NCBI RefSeq assembly: GCF_000177195.2
Contig: NC_015953.1
Coordinates: 5,270,001-5,334,000, forward strand
DNA: 64,000 nucleotides
Origin: Streptomyces sp. SirexAA-E
Lineage (GTDB): Bacteria; Actinomycetota; Actinomycetes; Streptomycetales; Streptomycetaceae
Direction of reading: 5' to 3'
In this document: one piece after another, positions 7,052-15,958 of the stretch
Layout: every line of letters begins with the position of its first letter
Position numbering within the stretch: the stretch's first letter is position 1
Program-made: the position numbers and the translations under genes
Notes under the pieces: model-generated
The model's database searches: none
Told to the model about the DNA's origin: nothing
The model's input: only the letters and a program-made list of their open reading frames with translations

Positions 7052-10000
7052 CTAACGCTCCTGGTTGTAGGTAGTACTTGTGTCCGACCCTGCGGTACGG
7101 CCCCGCTGCACGCCGCGGCGCAGGTTGCTCAACCTGCCCCGGACCTCCTCGGGATCGCGGGAGACCTGTGGGCCGCCCTGCTGGGTCTGCTCGGCGGTTC
7201 CCTCGACCAGGTTGGCCTTGGGCACCCGCCGGGGGAGACCGGAGGGGGTGATTCCGCCCGCCTTCGGGTCCCGGAGCTTCTCGGCCCGGTCCCAGCGCTC
7301 GTCGTTGGCCGAACGCCAGTCGTCGGTGCCGTTCCCGCCCGCCCCGTCCGCCTGCGGCTCCTGCTCCTGCGGCGGGCGCGGCTGCTCGGGGGCGACGGGC
7401 TGATCGTTTCCGCGCCCGGTGGGCTGCCAGTGCTGCTGCCCCGAACCCCGGCGGGGAAGCCCCGCCTCGGTCAGCTCGGGACCGGCGTCCGGAGCCGCTG
7501 CGGGAAGGCCCGGCACGGATTCCGCTTCGGGCAGCCCGAGCGGCTCGTAGCCACCCTGGTAGGCGCCCTGATCGGCCCAGTCGCCCTGCGGCGACCGGGA
7601 TTCCTGCGTGGCGAACGGGTCGGCGTACGGCTCGGACTGGGCCTCGGCCGGCGCGTAGGCGGCTTCCGGATAACCGCCCTGCTGCCCCTGTGCGAGATGC
7701 TGGGGCAGCTGGTCCTGCTGCGGGTATGCGCCCTGGGCCGGGTACGGGTCGTAACCGCCGTCGTAGCCCTGCTGCGGGTAACCCCGCTGTTCCTGCGGGG
7801 CGTACTGCTCCGGCGCGTACGGCTCCTGGGCGAACTGGTCCTGCGGGTAGGCCTGCTGCGCCGCGGGGCCGTCCTGGAACTCCGAGTGCTCGCCACCGGT
7901 CTGCGCCTCCAGCGCGGCCCGGCGCTCCTCACGCATCAGCGACCGGTTGACCGGGTCCAGCTGCGGGGCGTCCGCCGCCGGGGTCTCGTAGCGCGAGTCG
8001 TCGAAGCCGAGTTCGGCGGCCGTACGCATCGGGGCCTGCTGGGACACCGGCTCGAACGTCTGCGCCTGCTGCTGCTCGGGAATGATCGAGGAGACGGTGA
8101 AGTCGTTCTCCGAGGCCGTCTCGCCACCGCCGCCGTGGGTGATGGCGTCCGGCAGCATGACCAGCGACGTGGTTCCCGCCTGCTCGCCCGAGGGGCGCAG
8201 CTGGACCCGGATGCCGTGCCGGTCGGCCAGCCGGCCGACCACGAACAGGCCCATGCGCTGGGACACCGCGGCGTCCACCGTCGGCGGGTTGGCCAGCTTG
8301 TGGTTGATGTCGGCGAAGTCCTCGGCGGTGAGGCCGATGCCCTTGTCGTGGATCTCGACCATGACGCGTCCGTCGGGCAGCCGGGTCGCGGTGACCCGCA
8401 CCTTGGTCTGCGGCGAGGAGAACGTGGTCGCGTTCTCCAGCAGCTCGGCGAGCAGGTGCACGAGGTCGGTCACGGCCTGGCCGTGGATCTCGCTCTCCGG
8501 TACGCCCGTCAGCTCGATGCGCTCGTAGGACTCCACCTCGGAGGAGGCGGCCCGCAACACGTCCACCAGCGGCACCGGCTGGTTCCAGCGGCGGCCGGGC
8601 TCCTCGCCCGCGAGGACGAGGAGGTTCTCACCGTTGCGGCGCATGCGTGTGGCGAGGTGGTCCAGCTTGAAGAGGGTCTCCAGCTGGTCCGGGTCGGCCT
8701 CGTTGTTCTCCAGGTCGGTGATGAGGGTCAACTGGCCCTCGATGAGCGACTGGTTGCGGCGCGAGAGGTTGGTGAAGATCGCGTTGACGTTGCCCCGCAG
8801 CATGGCCTGCTCGGCCGCGAGCCGGACCGCCTCGCGGTGTACCTGGTCGAAGGCGCGGGCGACCTCGCCGATCTCGTCCTGGGTGTTGATCGGGATCGGC
8901 TGCACCCGGGTGTCCACCCGGCCGGGCTCGGTCCGCGAGAGCTGGTCGACCAGCGAGGGCAGGCGCTGCTCGGCGATCCCGAACGCGGCGGTACGCAGCC
9001 GGCGCATCGAGCGGCTCATCTGGCGGGCCATCAGGCCGGCGATCACGAACGCGGCCAGCAGCGCGACGATCACGATGGAGGCGTTGATGATCGCGTCGTT
9101 GCGGGCGTCGGCCGAGATGTCCGCGGCCTCGGTCACGGCCTTGTCGACGAGCTCGTTCTCGACCGTGGTGTAGCCGTCGAACTTGGCGGTGGCCGCCGCT
9201 ATCCAGGTCTCCGGGGTGATCCCCTTCGCCTTCAGCTGCTCGGGGTCCTGGCCCTGGCCGATCTGCTGGGCCATGCCGTCGAAGACCGAACCGTCGACGC
9301 TCGGCGGCATCACGAACGGCTCACCGGCGGCCTCGGCCGACGCGCGCGCCTCCTTGAGCTGCTCGGCGCCCTCGGCGGCCTTCGCGGTCATGACCTCCTT
9401 GAGGCGTGCCGCGTCGGCGTCCGTACCACCGGAGGTGAACTCACCGAGGGCGATCTGCTCCAGGTAGTTGTACGAGCTGAACGCGGTGACCTGGTCCTTG
9501 AACGCGCCGTCCTTCTTGCTCGGGCGCACCAGCAGGTGCGTGCCGATCGAGCGCTGAAGCGATTCTGCGGCCTTGGCCAGTTCGAGCGCGTAGACGGTAC
9601 GGCCGTAACTCGTGATGTTGCCGGTGCCCAGGCCGAGCTCGTTGGACAACTCCATCAGCGAGTGCTGGACCTTGGTGTAGCCCTCCTCCGTCTTCACCGG
9701 GTCCATCGCCGCGGTGTAGGCGGACTTGCGCAGCGTGGGAAGCAGCGGCTCCTCGGCCTTGAACAGCTTGAGGCGGCGGTCCAGGCCCTGCTTGTCGGGC
9801 ATGTTCCGGACCGCGGCGTCGAACGCGGTGGCGGCCTCGTCGGTCGCGGAACGCGCCTCCTCCACCGCGCCGGCGGAGCGGTCGCCGGACAGCAGCGGCT
9901 GCGCGGTGAGGTCACGCTCGTTCAGCAGCGCCTGCCCGTACACCGAGGCGGCGCGGACGATCTGCGCCGTCTTCTCGGCGTCCTGGGCCTCGTTCCAGGT

Positions 10001-10237
10001 GTCCACCGAGCCCTTGACCTGGAACCCGCCCATGACGAGCCCCACCAGCGCGGGGATCAGCAGGATCGCGTTCAGCCGGGTGGGCACACGCCAGTTGCGC
10101 GGCGACATCCGGCTGGTGCTGCCACCTGCGGGTTCTGCCGTGTCGGATGTGACCGCGGGCGCCCCGGCCGCACGCGGCGGAGGGGTGAAGTTGCCCCGCT
10201 CCGGCTGCGCCGCGGAGCCCTCGTTGCTTCGCCTCAC
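7052..10237 (-). CDS. cvnA: Conservon sensor-kinase-like membrane protein CvnA (proximal conservon)
   Basis: This 1061-aa protein begins with GTG at 10237. The domain order is: cytoplasmic N-terminus, membrane helix 1 (about 55-74), extracytoplasmic nitrate/nitrite-sensor-like helical domain (about 80-370), membrane helix 2 (384-404), HAMP-like linker, dimerisation helix with a possible phospho-acceptor His527 in FKLDH, and an HATPase domain with N-box ELLENAT (598-604), DKGIGL (631-636) and MGLFVVGRL (662-670). Residues from about 705 to 990 are disordered and rich in Gln, Pro, Tyr and Gly. The last 69 residues are conserved with the other CvnA. No response regulator is nearby, so signalling probably goes to the GTPase module rather than by phosphotransfer. 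Confidence 0.93.
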   Translation of the reverse strand: MRRSNEGSAAQPERGNFTPPPRAAGAPAVTSDTAEPAGGSTSRMSPRNWRVPTRLNAILLIPALVGLVMGGFQVKGSVDTWNEAQDAEKTAQIVRAASVYGQALLNERDLTAQPLLSGDRSAGAVEEARSATDEAATAFDAAVRNMPDKQGLDRRLKLFKAEEPLLPTLRKSAYTAAMDPVKTEEGYTKVQHSLMELSNELGLGTGNITSYGRTVYALELAKAAESLQRSIGTHLLVRPSKKDGAFKDQVTAFSSYNYLEQIALGEFTSGGTDADAARLKEVMTAKAAEGAEQLKEARASAEAAGEPFVMPPSVDGSVFDGMAQQIGQGQDPEQLKAKGITPETWIAAATAKFDGYTTVENELVDKAVTEAADISADARNDAIINASIVIVALLAAFVIAGLMARQMSRSMRRLRTAAFGIAEQRLPSLVDQLSRTEPGRVDTRVQPIPINTQDEIGEVARAFDQVHREAVRLAAEQAMLRGNVNAIFTNLSRRNQSLIEGQLTLITDLENNEADPDQLETLFKLDHLATRMRRNGENLLVLAGEEPGRRWNQPVPLVDVLRAASSEVESYERIELTGVPESEIHGQAVTDLVHLLAELLENATTFSSPQTKVRVTATRLPDGRVMVEIHDKGIGLTAEDFADINHKLANPPTVDAAVSQRMGLFVVGRLADRHGIRVQLRPSGEQAGTTSLVMLPDAITHGGGGETASENDFTVSSIIPEQQQAQTFEPVSQQAPMRTAAELGFDDSRYETPAADAPQLDPVNRSLMREERRAALEAQTGGEHSEFQDGPAAQQAYPQDQFAQEPYAPEQYAPQEQRGYPQQGYDGGYDPYPAQGAYPQQDQLPQHLAQGQQGGYPEAAYAPAEAQSEPYADPFATQESRSPQGDWADQGAYQGGYEPLGLPEAESVPGLPAAAPDAGPELTEAGLPRRGSGQQHWQPTGRGNDQPVAPEQPRPPQEQEPQADGAGGNGTDDWRSANDERWDRAEKLRDPKAGGITPSGLPRRVPKANLVEGTAEQTQQGGPQVSRDPEEVRGRLSNLRRGVQRGRTAGSDTSTTYNQER

Positions 10238-10585
10238 TCGACCAACAACCTCTCGGCGCCGGCACCTCGGATGTGCCGGATTATTCGTTCAGGGCCGTAC
10301 TACTCGGTAGTCGTGGCATTGCAGCACGTGGACGGGTCCCGTTCCAAACAGTCGGAACGCGCGATTCCGGGTGGCGCACACCGCACGTAAAACGGGCATA
10401 AAGAGCGAGCCCCGTCAAAAGGCGGGGCTCATGTGAGCGCAGTGGTACCGCTCGGCTGCGTCGGGTATCGATGTCGGGCCAATTCTCTGTCGAAACGTTA
10501 TGAAGGCGGGGGCGGATCGTGTCAAACGACACAGGCCGCCCCCTACCCGCTACAACAACTTCCGTAGATCGCTAACGACTTGGAC
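10238..10585. other. Intergenic region between the two conservons
   Basis: This 348-bp gap must hold the promoter of the proximal cvnA and the 3' flank of the distal cvnD. The only structures I see are the hairpin at 10407-10430 and a short inverted repeat, gtgtc-aaac-gacac, near 10518. No convincing gene is present. Confidence 0.5.
10407..10430. terminator. Hairpin between the two conservons
   Basis: An 8-bp perfect stem, GAGCCCCG with CGGGGCTC, encloses an 8-nt loop. It lies about 155 bp downstream of the distal cvnD stop (minus strand) and is a candidate terminator for the distal conservon. Confidence 0.45.
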
Positions 10586-11167
10586 CTACTTGAGCCGGGC
10601 CATCAGGGCGTGCTCGACCAGCGTGATCAGGCCGCTCTTGGCATCCGCGCGGTGCCGGGCGTCCGTCGTGATGATCGGTGCGTCCGGCCCGATCTGGAGG
10701 GCTTCGCGGACCTCGTCGGGGGTGTAGGGCTGGTGTCCGTCGAAGCCGTTGAGGGCGATGACGAAGGGGAGGCCGCTGTTCTCGAAGTAGTCGACGGCGG
10801 GGAAGCAGTCGGCGAGGCGGCGGGTGTCGACGAGGACGACGGCGCCGATGGCGCCGCGGACCAGGTCGTCCCACATGAACCAGAAGCGGTCCTGTCCGGG
10901 GGTGCCGAACAGGTAGAGGATCAGGTCCTGGTCCAGGGTGATGCGGCCGAAGTCCATGGCCACCGTGGTGGTGGTCTTGTCCCCGGTGTGGGTGAGGTCG
11001 TCGATGCCCGCGGACGCGGACGTCATCACGGCTTCGGTGCGCAGCGGATTGATCTCCGAAACGGCACCGACAAACGTGGTCTTACCCACGCCGAAGCCCC
11101 CTGCCACCACGATCTTCGCCGAGGTGGTGGCACGGCCCGTACCGCCGCTAGAGCTTGCGAAGTCCAC
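10586..11167 (-). CDS. cvnD: Conservon GTPase CvnD (distal conservon)
   Basis: This 193-aa GTPase is paralogous to the one at 5281-5862 and ends the distal conservon, cvn1 by S. coelicolor synteny as I recall. It has the same P-loop GGFGVGKTT, FGTPGQDRFWFMW and non-canonical LNGFD motifs. Differences are confined to the first 13 residues and the C-terminal quarter. The core DNA is identical between the copies, so the two GTPases should have the same nucleotide-binding core and may be interchangeable. The GTG start overlaps cvnC by 20 bp. Confidence 0.92.
   Translation of the reverse strand: MDFASSSGGTGRATTSAKIVVAGGFGVGKTTFVGAVSEINPLRTEAVMTSASAGIDDLTHTGDKTTTTVAMDFGRITLDQDLILYLFGTPGQDRFWFMWDDLVRGAIGAVVLVDTRRLADCFPAVDYFENSGLPFVIALNGFDGHQPYTPDEVREALQIGPDAPIITTDARHRADAKSGLITLVEHALMARLK
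10689..11125. repeat. 437-bp direct repeat, copy 2 (within cvnD)
   Basis: This is the second copy of the tract at 5384-5820, in the same orientation 5305 bp away. Homologous recombination between the copies would delete one conservon's worth of sequence. Confidence 0.8.
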
Positions 11168-11555
11168 TGAGCACCCTTTCGAGCAGTGTCACATCCGGCG
11201 CGCCGCCGGCCTCTCCGTTGCCCGGCTGGTGGATGGCCACCATGCCGGCTTCCGCCAGGTCCGCCACCAGGATCCTGGCCACGCCGAGCGGCATGGACAG
11301 CAGTGCCGAGACCTCGGCCACCGACTTGACCTCGCGGCAGAGGTGGCAGATCCGCTGGTGCTCGGGCAGCAGTGTCCCGAGGTGAGCGGGGTCTGCCGTG
11401 GTGCTGACCAGCGCCTCTATCGCGAGCTGGTAGCGCGGCCGGGTCCGGCCGCCGGTCATGGCGTAGGGACGGACCAGCGGCTGGTCGCCTTCACCGTCGT
11501 ACGACGCGTGATGCAGCGCGCCGTACGGATCCGGTGAGGCGGGTGGCGGGGTCAT
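11148..11555 (-). CDS. cvnC: Conservon DUF742 protein CvnC (distal conservon)
   Basis: This 135-aa protein consists almost entirely of the DUF742 domain, with a short N-terminus before VRPYAMTGGRTRP. GGAGG lies 5 nt before the ATG at 11555. It lacks the roughly 100-residue Gln/Pro-rich extension of the proximal CvnC, although the domain itself is closely related. The 3' end overlaps cvnD. A 134-bp gap separates it from cvnB, longer than usual within these operons, so an internal promoter is possible. Confidence 0.9.
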   Translation of the reverse strand: MTPPPASPDPYGALHHASYDGEGDQPLVRPYAMTGGRTRPRYQLAIEALVSTTADPAHLGTLLPEHQRICHLCREVKSVAEVSALLSMPLGVARILVADLAEAGMVAIHQPGNGEAGGAPDVTLLERVLSGLRKL

Positions 11556-11689
11556 GAATCCTCCGGGCGTGACAGCAGGATGTCGCCTTGCCGTCGGGAA
11601 GGGCCGGTGGGGGGACTGTGGCGGCCGGACGGGTGAGGGTTTCGGGTAGTACCTGGGTGGATCGTGTCAGGTCATAACCGTTCGGCCGC

Positions 11690-12103
11690 CTAGTGGAGCA
11701 GACTGCCTTGTAGTTCGGCGCGGAGGTCGGGGGTGAGGACGGTCCCCGCGCGGTCGACGAGGAGCGCCATCTCGTACCCGACGAGACCGATGTCGGCCTC
11801 CGGGTGCGCGAGGACGGCCAGTGAAGAGCCGTCCGAGATGGACATCAGGAAGAGGAACCCGCGTTCCATCTCCACGACGGTCTGGCTCACGGCGCCGCCT
11901 TCGAAGATCCGGGAGGCGCCCGCCGTCAGCGACGTCAGACCGGAGGCCACGGCCGCCAGCTGATCGGCGCGGTCGCGCGGGAAACCTTCGGACATCGCCA
12001 GCAGCAGGCCATCCGCGGAGACCACCACCGTGTGCGACACCCCAGGGGTGTTGTCCACGAAGTTGGTGATCAGCCAGTTCAGATTCTGCGCGGCCTGACT
12101 CAT
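11690..12103 (-). CDS. cvnB: Conservon Roadblock/LC7 protein CvnB (distal conservon)
   Basis: This 137-aa Roadblock/LC7 protein (from ATG 12103) differs from the proximal CvnB at only a few residues. Upstream of the ATG, an in-frame TTG at 12112 sits exactly where the proximal copy has GTG, with GGAG at good spacing, so a 140-aa form starting right after the cvnA stop is possible. The predicted role is regulation of or docking to CvnD. The near identity of both CvnB and CvnD pairs suggests that partner specificity between conservons, if any, lies in CvnA and CvnC. Confidence 0.9.
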   Translation of the reverse strand: MSQAAQNLNWLITNFVDNTPGVSHTVVVSADGLLLAMSEGFPRDRADQLAAVASGLTSLTAGASRIFEGGAVSQTVVEMERGFLFLMSISDGSSLAVLAHPEADIGLVGYEMALLVDRAGTVLTPDLRAELQGSLLH

Positions 12104-12112
12104 GGGGCTCAA

Positions 12113-15100
12113 CTAACGCTCCTGCTGGTGAGTGGGGCCGAGTTGGAAACTGCCGGTCGACGGGCCGTTGTTGGCCTGCCGTCCCTGCTGGATGCCCCGG
12201 CGGAGATTGGTCAGACGGCCGCGTACGTCATCCGGCGCACGCGAAACCTGAGGTCCGGACTGATGATTCTGCTGCTGAGCAGTGCCCGGCACCAAATTGG
12301 CACGTGGGACCCGGCGGGGCAGCCCGGAGGTGGTGATCCCGCCGGCCGCGGGCTTCTTGACCCGCTCCGCCTGCCGGACGAGTTCGTCGTTGGGCGAGGC
12401 GCGCCAGGAACTGGTGGCCGCGGTGTCCGCCGCACCACGCCGAGGCATGGGCGGAGCCTGGTTGCCGACGGGCTCCGGAGCGACCGGTGCCTGCGGCTCG
12501 GTGGGCGGCTGTCCGCCACCCTGCGGACCGTGGAACCAGTTGGTCTCCAGCGTGTCGTACAGCGGCGTACGCCCGTCGCCCGGGCCGGCCGGCGGCAGCG
12601 CCTCCTGCTGCTGCGGAGGCAGCGCGGGCCGCTGCTGCTCGCCCATCGGCGGGGCCGGCGGACGCGGTGCGCCGAAGTCCGCGACGTCGTGCCGCTGCGG
12701 CGCGGGTATCTGCGGAGCCTGGGCACCGTAACCCTGGTCCTGCGGGAGCGGAGCGCCGAAGTCCGGGCGGGCGAACTGGGCGGTGCTCGCCGGGTCCATA
12801 CCCTGCTGCGGAGCCTGGTGCGCCTGGGGAGCCTGCGGGGCCGAGAAGTCCGGACGGGCGAACTCGGCCGTGGCGGCCGGGTTCTGACGGTCGTCCAGCG
12901 GCTGCTGCTGACCGGGCCCGCCGAACGGCTGGTTCGGGCCGGGTCCGCCGGGGTGCATCCGGCCGGCGTCAAGCTCCTCGTGACCGCGCGGCGCGTCCAG
13001 CGGGGTACGCCGGGGACCGCCCTGCTCCTCCATGCCCCAGCTGGTGCCCTGCGGGCGCTGCGGCTGCGGGGTGCCGCCGGGCAGCTCGGCCCGCGGACCG
13101 CCCGCGGCCGGAAGCCTCCGGGCCGGGGCGCCAGGCTGCTGGTAACCGCCCTGGTCGCCGGGCTGCTGGTAACCGCCCTGGTCGCCGGGCTGCTGGTAGC
13201 CGCTCTGGTCGCCGGGCCGCTGGAAGCCGCCCTGGTCGCCGGGCTGCTGGTAGCCGTTCCGGTCACCGGGCTGCTGCTGGTAGCCGTTCTGGTCACCGGG
13301 CTGCTGGAAGCCGCCCTGGTCGCCCTGGCCGTGCCGGGCCTGCCGGGCGGGCAGGCCGCTCTGGCCCTGCTGGCCTTGCTGCCCCTGCTGACCCGGACCC
13401 GAGTGACCGAACAGGTTCGGCCGACCCGAGTCGGCACCGGCCGACGGGTCCTGCTGGCCGCGCGCGCCCGTGCGGGCACCGCCGCCGAAGGCACCGGAGA
13501 GCCCGCCGCCCTGACGCGGCGCGTCGTGCCGGCCCTGGCCCGGTACACCGGGTCCCTGCTGACCGGGGCCCTGCTGCGGCTGACGCGGTCCGCCGTCCCG
13601 TGAGGGCAGTGCCGCCCGGGGTGCGCCCGCGCCGACCTGACCGCGCTGGGCACCGGCGCCCAGTCCCTTGGCGGGCGCCGCCGGGGCGCTGCCGAGACCG
13701 GCGCGCTGGCCACCCGTACCCGCCCCCGCGCCACCGCCGCCGAGCAGTCCGCCCGGAGCGCCGCCGGGCTGCTGGCCCGGACCCTGCTTGGACGGCGGCT
13801 GCTTGCCGCCGTGCGCGACCTCCATCGGCAGCATGACCAGCGCGGTCGTACCACCGGAGTCGGAAGGCCGCAGCTGGATGCGGATGCCGTGACGCAGGGA
13901 GAGCCGGCCGACCACGAACAGACCCATGCGGCGGGAGACGGAGACGTCCACCGTGGGCGGGGAGGCCAGCCGCTCGTTGATCGCGGCCAGGTCCTCCGGG
14001 GAGAGCCCGATGCCGGTGTCGTGGATCTCCACGAGCACCCGGCCGTCGGGCAGCGCGTGACCGGTGACGCGGACCTTGGTCTGCGGGGAGGAGAACGAAG
14101 TGGCGTTCTCCAGCAGCTCGGCGAGCAGGTGCACGAGGTCGTTGACGACGCGGCCGGCCACCTCGGTGGCGGGCACCGCGGCCAGTTCGATGCGCTCGTA
14201 CTGCTCCACCTCGGAGGCGGCGGCACGGAGCACGTCGACCAGCGGCACGGGGCGGGTCCAGCGGCGGCCCGGCTCCTCGCCCGCGAGGACGAGGAGGTTC
14301 TCACCGTTACGGCGCATACGGGTCGCGAGGTGGTCGAGCTTGAAGAGCGAGGACAGCTGGTCCGGGTCGGCCTCGCGGGACTCCAGTTCGGAGATCAGCG
14401 AGAGCTGACGCTGGATGAGGCCCTGGGAACGCCGCGAGAGGTTGGTGAACATCGCGTTGACGTTGCCCCGCAGCAGGGCCTGCTCGGCGGCGAGGCGGAC
14501 CGCCTCGCGGTGCACGTCGTCGAAGGCCGCGGCCACCTGGCCGATCTCGTCCCGGGAGTGCACACCGACGGACTCGACGGAGGTGTCGACGTCCTGCGGG
14601 TCGGACTCGGAGAGCTGCTTGACGAGCTCGGGCAGACGGTCCTGGGCGACCCGGGTCGCGGTGTCCTGCAGCCGGCGCAGCGAGCGGATCATGGACCGCG
14701 CCACCACGAAGGCGCCGACCAGCGACACACCGAGGACGATGAGGATCACGGCACCGTTGAGGATCGCCTCACGCTGCGAACTCTCGCGGAGCTCACGGGC
14801 CTTGGTCTCCATCTCGCTGAGGAGGGTCTCCTCGATGGTCTTCATGGCCTGGATCTTGTTGGAGCTCTGGTCGTACCAGTCCATGTACGTGCGCGAGGTC
14901 TTGCTGCCCTCCATGCCCAGCGGGCTGTCGAGCACCTTCTTCGCGTACATGTCGGCCGCGGTGATCTCGGGGTTGCCGTTCTCCAGCGACGCCATCAGCT
15001 CGGTGGAGCTGTTGCCGGTGCTCTCGTACGTCGTCTCGAAGGTCTGCTTGGACTGGGCTTCCTTGACGAGCGCGTTCCGTCCGAACGCCTGGTCGTTGTC

Positions 15101-15958
15101 GTCCAGCTTGCCCTTGGCGTTGTCACTGGCGGGCAGGGCCGCGGCGATGACGGCGCGCTGCACCGAGGCGTACTCCTTGGCGGAGGAGAACGCCGCCAGG
15201 GCACGGGTGCGCTTGATCATGTCCGGGCTGCTGGTGGCCTGCGCCATGTCCTGCGAGAGGCTCAGCAGCGAGGAGATCAGCTGGCTGTAGCGGTCCACCG
15301 TGTTGAGGCTGGGCGAGTCCGCGGCGTAGGCGTCCTTGCGGATGCTGGTCAGGTCGCCGAGCTGGTTGCTGATCTGGCTGACGCTCGCGTGGATGCTGTC
15401 CAGCGCCTCGTCGCCCGGGGTGTTGCCGATCTTGTCGGTGGCGTCGAGGAAGGTGGACTTGGCCCGGTCGGTGCGCTTGCGGGGCTCGGTGACCTTGTAG
15501 TCGGTCGCCTTGCCGCCGTTGGCCAGCGGGCCGGCCGACTGGTCGCGCTCGTTCTGGAGCGCGTTGGCCAGGAGGGTCGCCTGCTTGGTCATCTCGGTGA
15601 GCAGCTGCATGTGCTCCAACTGGTCCATGTCGTTCATGGACTCGTTGATCCGCAGACCGCCGAGCGTGGTCGCCGCGACCACGGGCAGGGCGAGCAGGGA
15701 GACCAGACGCGTGCTGATCCTCCAGTTGCGCAGAGCAATGCGCGAACCGGTGGACGGGGGGCCCACGGGCTTGAGGGGCGGGGTCGTCTCCGTGCTGTCG
15801 CTCGTCGTGGTTCCCGGGCGTTGCGCGCGCTCGCCGCCGTCGCCGGACGGACCGGGGTTCTGGGCGTGCTGGGCGGAGGAGGCGCGGTCGTTCCCGCCGC
15901 GCGGCTCCTGATCCGCCGGAGCTTCCCCTCGGCCCTGGCGGGGCTGGGGAGACCCCAT
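12113..15958 (-). CDS. cvnA: Conservon sensor-kinase-like membrane protein CvnA (distal conservon)
   Basis: I place the start at ATG 15958 (1281 aa), which follows an AAGAGGG site. The frame stays open upstream to 16180, and GTG 15985 is an alternative. The architecture matches the proximal CvnA: disordered N-terminus, membrane helix near 85-103, a large helical sensor domain, a second membrane helix, HAMP-like linker, FKLDH dimerisation helix, and HATPase with ELLENAT and DTGIGL motifs. A very long low-complexity tail of about 500 residues, rich in Gly, Gln and Pro, contains tandem GGYQQPGDQ-like repeats. The final 77 residues match the conserved tail of the other CvnA. The sensor domain has diverged from its paralogue, so different inputs are likely. 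Confidence 0.92.
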   Translation of the reverse strand: MGSPQPRQGRGEAPADQEPRGGNDRASSAQHAQNPGPSGDGGERAQRPGTTTSDSTETTPPLKPVGPPSTGSRIALRNWRISTRLVSLLALPVVAATTLGGLRINESMNDMDQLEHMQLLTEMTKQATLLANALQNERDQSAGPLANGGKATDYKVTEPRKRTDRAKSTFLDATDKIGNTPGDEALDSIHASVSQISNQLGDLTSIRKDAYAADSPSLNTVDRYSQLISSLLSLSQDMAQATSSPDMIKRTRALAAFSSAKEYASVQRAVIAAALPASDNAKGKLDDNDQAFGRNALVKEAQSKQTFETTYESTGNSSTELMASLENGNPEITAADMYAKKVLDSPLGMEGSKTSRTYMDWYDQSSNKIQAMKTIEETLLSEMETKARELRESSQREAILNGAVILIVLGVSLVGAFVVARSMIRSLRRLQDTATRVAQDRLPELVKQLSESDPQDVDTSVESVGVHSRDEIGQVAAAFDDVHREAVRLAAEQALLRGNVNAMFTNLSRRSQGLIQRQLSLISELESREADPDQLSSLFKLDHLATRMRRNGENLLVLAGEEPGRRWTRPVPLVDVLRAAASEVEQYERIELAAVPATEVAGRVVNDLVHLLAELLENATSFSSPQTKVRVTGHALPDGRVLVEIHDTGIGLSPEDLAAINERLASPPTVDVSVSRRMGLFVVGRLSLRHGIRIQLRPSDSGGTTALVMLPMEVAHGGKQPPSKQGPGQQPGGAPGGLLGGGGAGAGTGGQRAGLGSAPAAPAKGLGAGAQRGQVGAGAPRAALPSRDGGPRQPQQGPGQQGPGVPGQGRHDAPRQGGGLSGAFGGGARTGARGQQDPSAGADSGRPNLFGHSGPGQQGQQGQQGQSGLPARQARHGQGDQGGFQQPGDQNGYQQQPGDRNGYQQPGDQGGFQRPGDQSGYQQPGDQGGYQQPGDQGGYQQPGAPARRLPAAGGPRAELPGGTPQPQRPQGTSWGMEEQGGPRRTPLDAPRGHEELDAGRMHPGGPGPNQPFGGPGQQQPLDDRQNPAATAEFARPDFSAPQAPQAHQAPQQGMDPASTAQFARPDFGAPLPQDQGYGAQAPQIPAPQRHDVADFGAPRPPAPPMGEQQRPALPPQQQEALPPAGPGDGRTPLYDTLETNWFHGPQGGGQPPTEPQAPVAPEPVGNQAPPMPRRGAADTAATSSWRASPNDELVRQAERVKKPAAGGITTSGLPRRVPRANLVPGTAQQQNHQSGPQVSRAPDDVRGRLTNLRRGIQQGRQANNGPSTGSFQLGPTHQQER
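13136..13330. repeat. Tandem ~27-30 bp repeats encoding GGYQQPGDQ units in cvnA
   Basis: Six to seven imperfect units, read on the plus strand as variants of ctggtcgccgggctgctggtaaccg, encode Gly-Tyr-Gln-Gln-Pro-Gly-Asp-Gln repeats in the disordered CvnA tail. Units differ by small substitutions and by one extra Gln, as expected for replication-slippage repeats. Confidence 0.8.

Noticed and set aside
7052..10237. Orthodox two-component system headed by a histidine kinase
   Set aside because: No response regulator is adjacent, and the Roadblock, DUF742 and GTPase genes that follow define a conservon.
10281..10532. An 83-codon minus-strand frame between the conservons
   Set aside because: It contains the putative terminator hairpin, has no Shine-Dalgarno or recognisable domain, and sits where the proximal cvnA promoter is needed.
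13136..13330. CRISPR-like regularly spaced repeats
   Set aside because: The units are contiguous with no unique spacers, keep the cvnA reading frame and encode GGYQQPGDQ repeats, so they are protein repeats.
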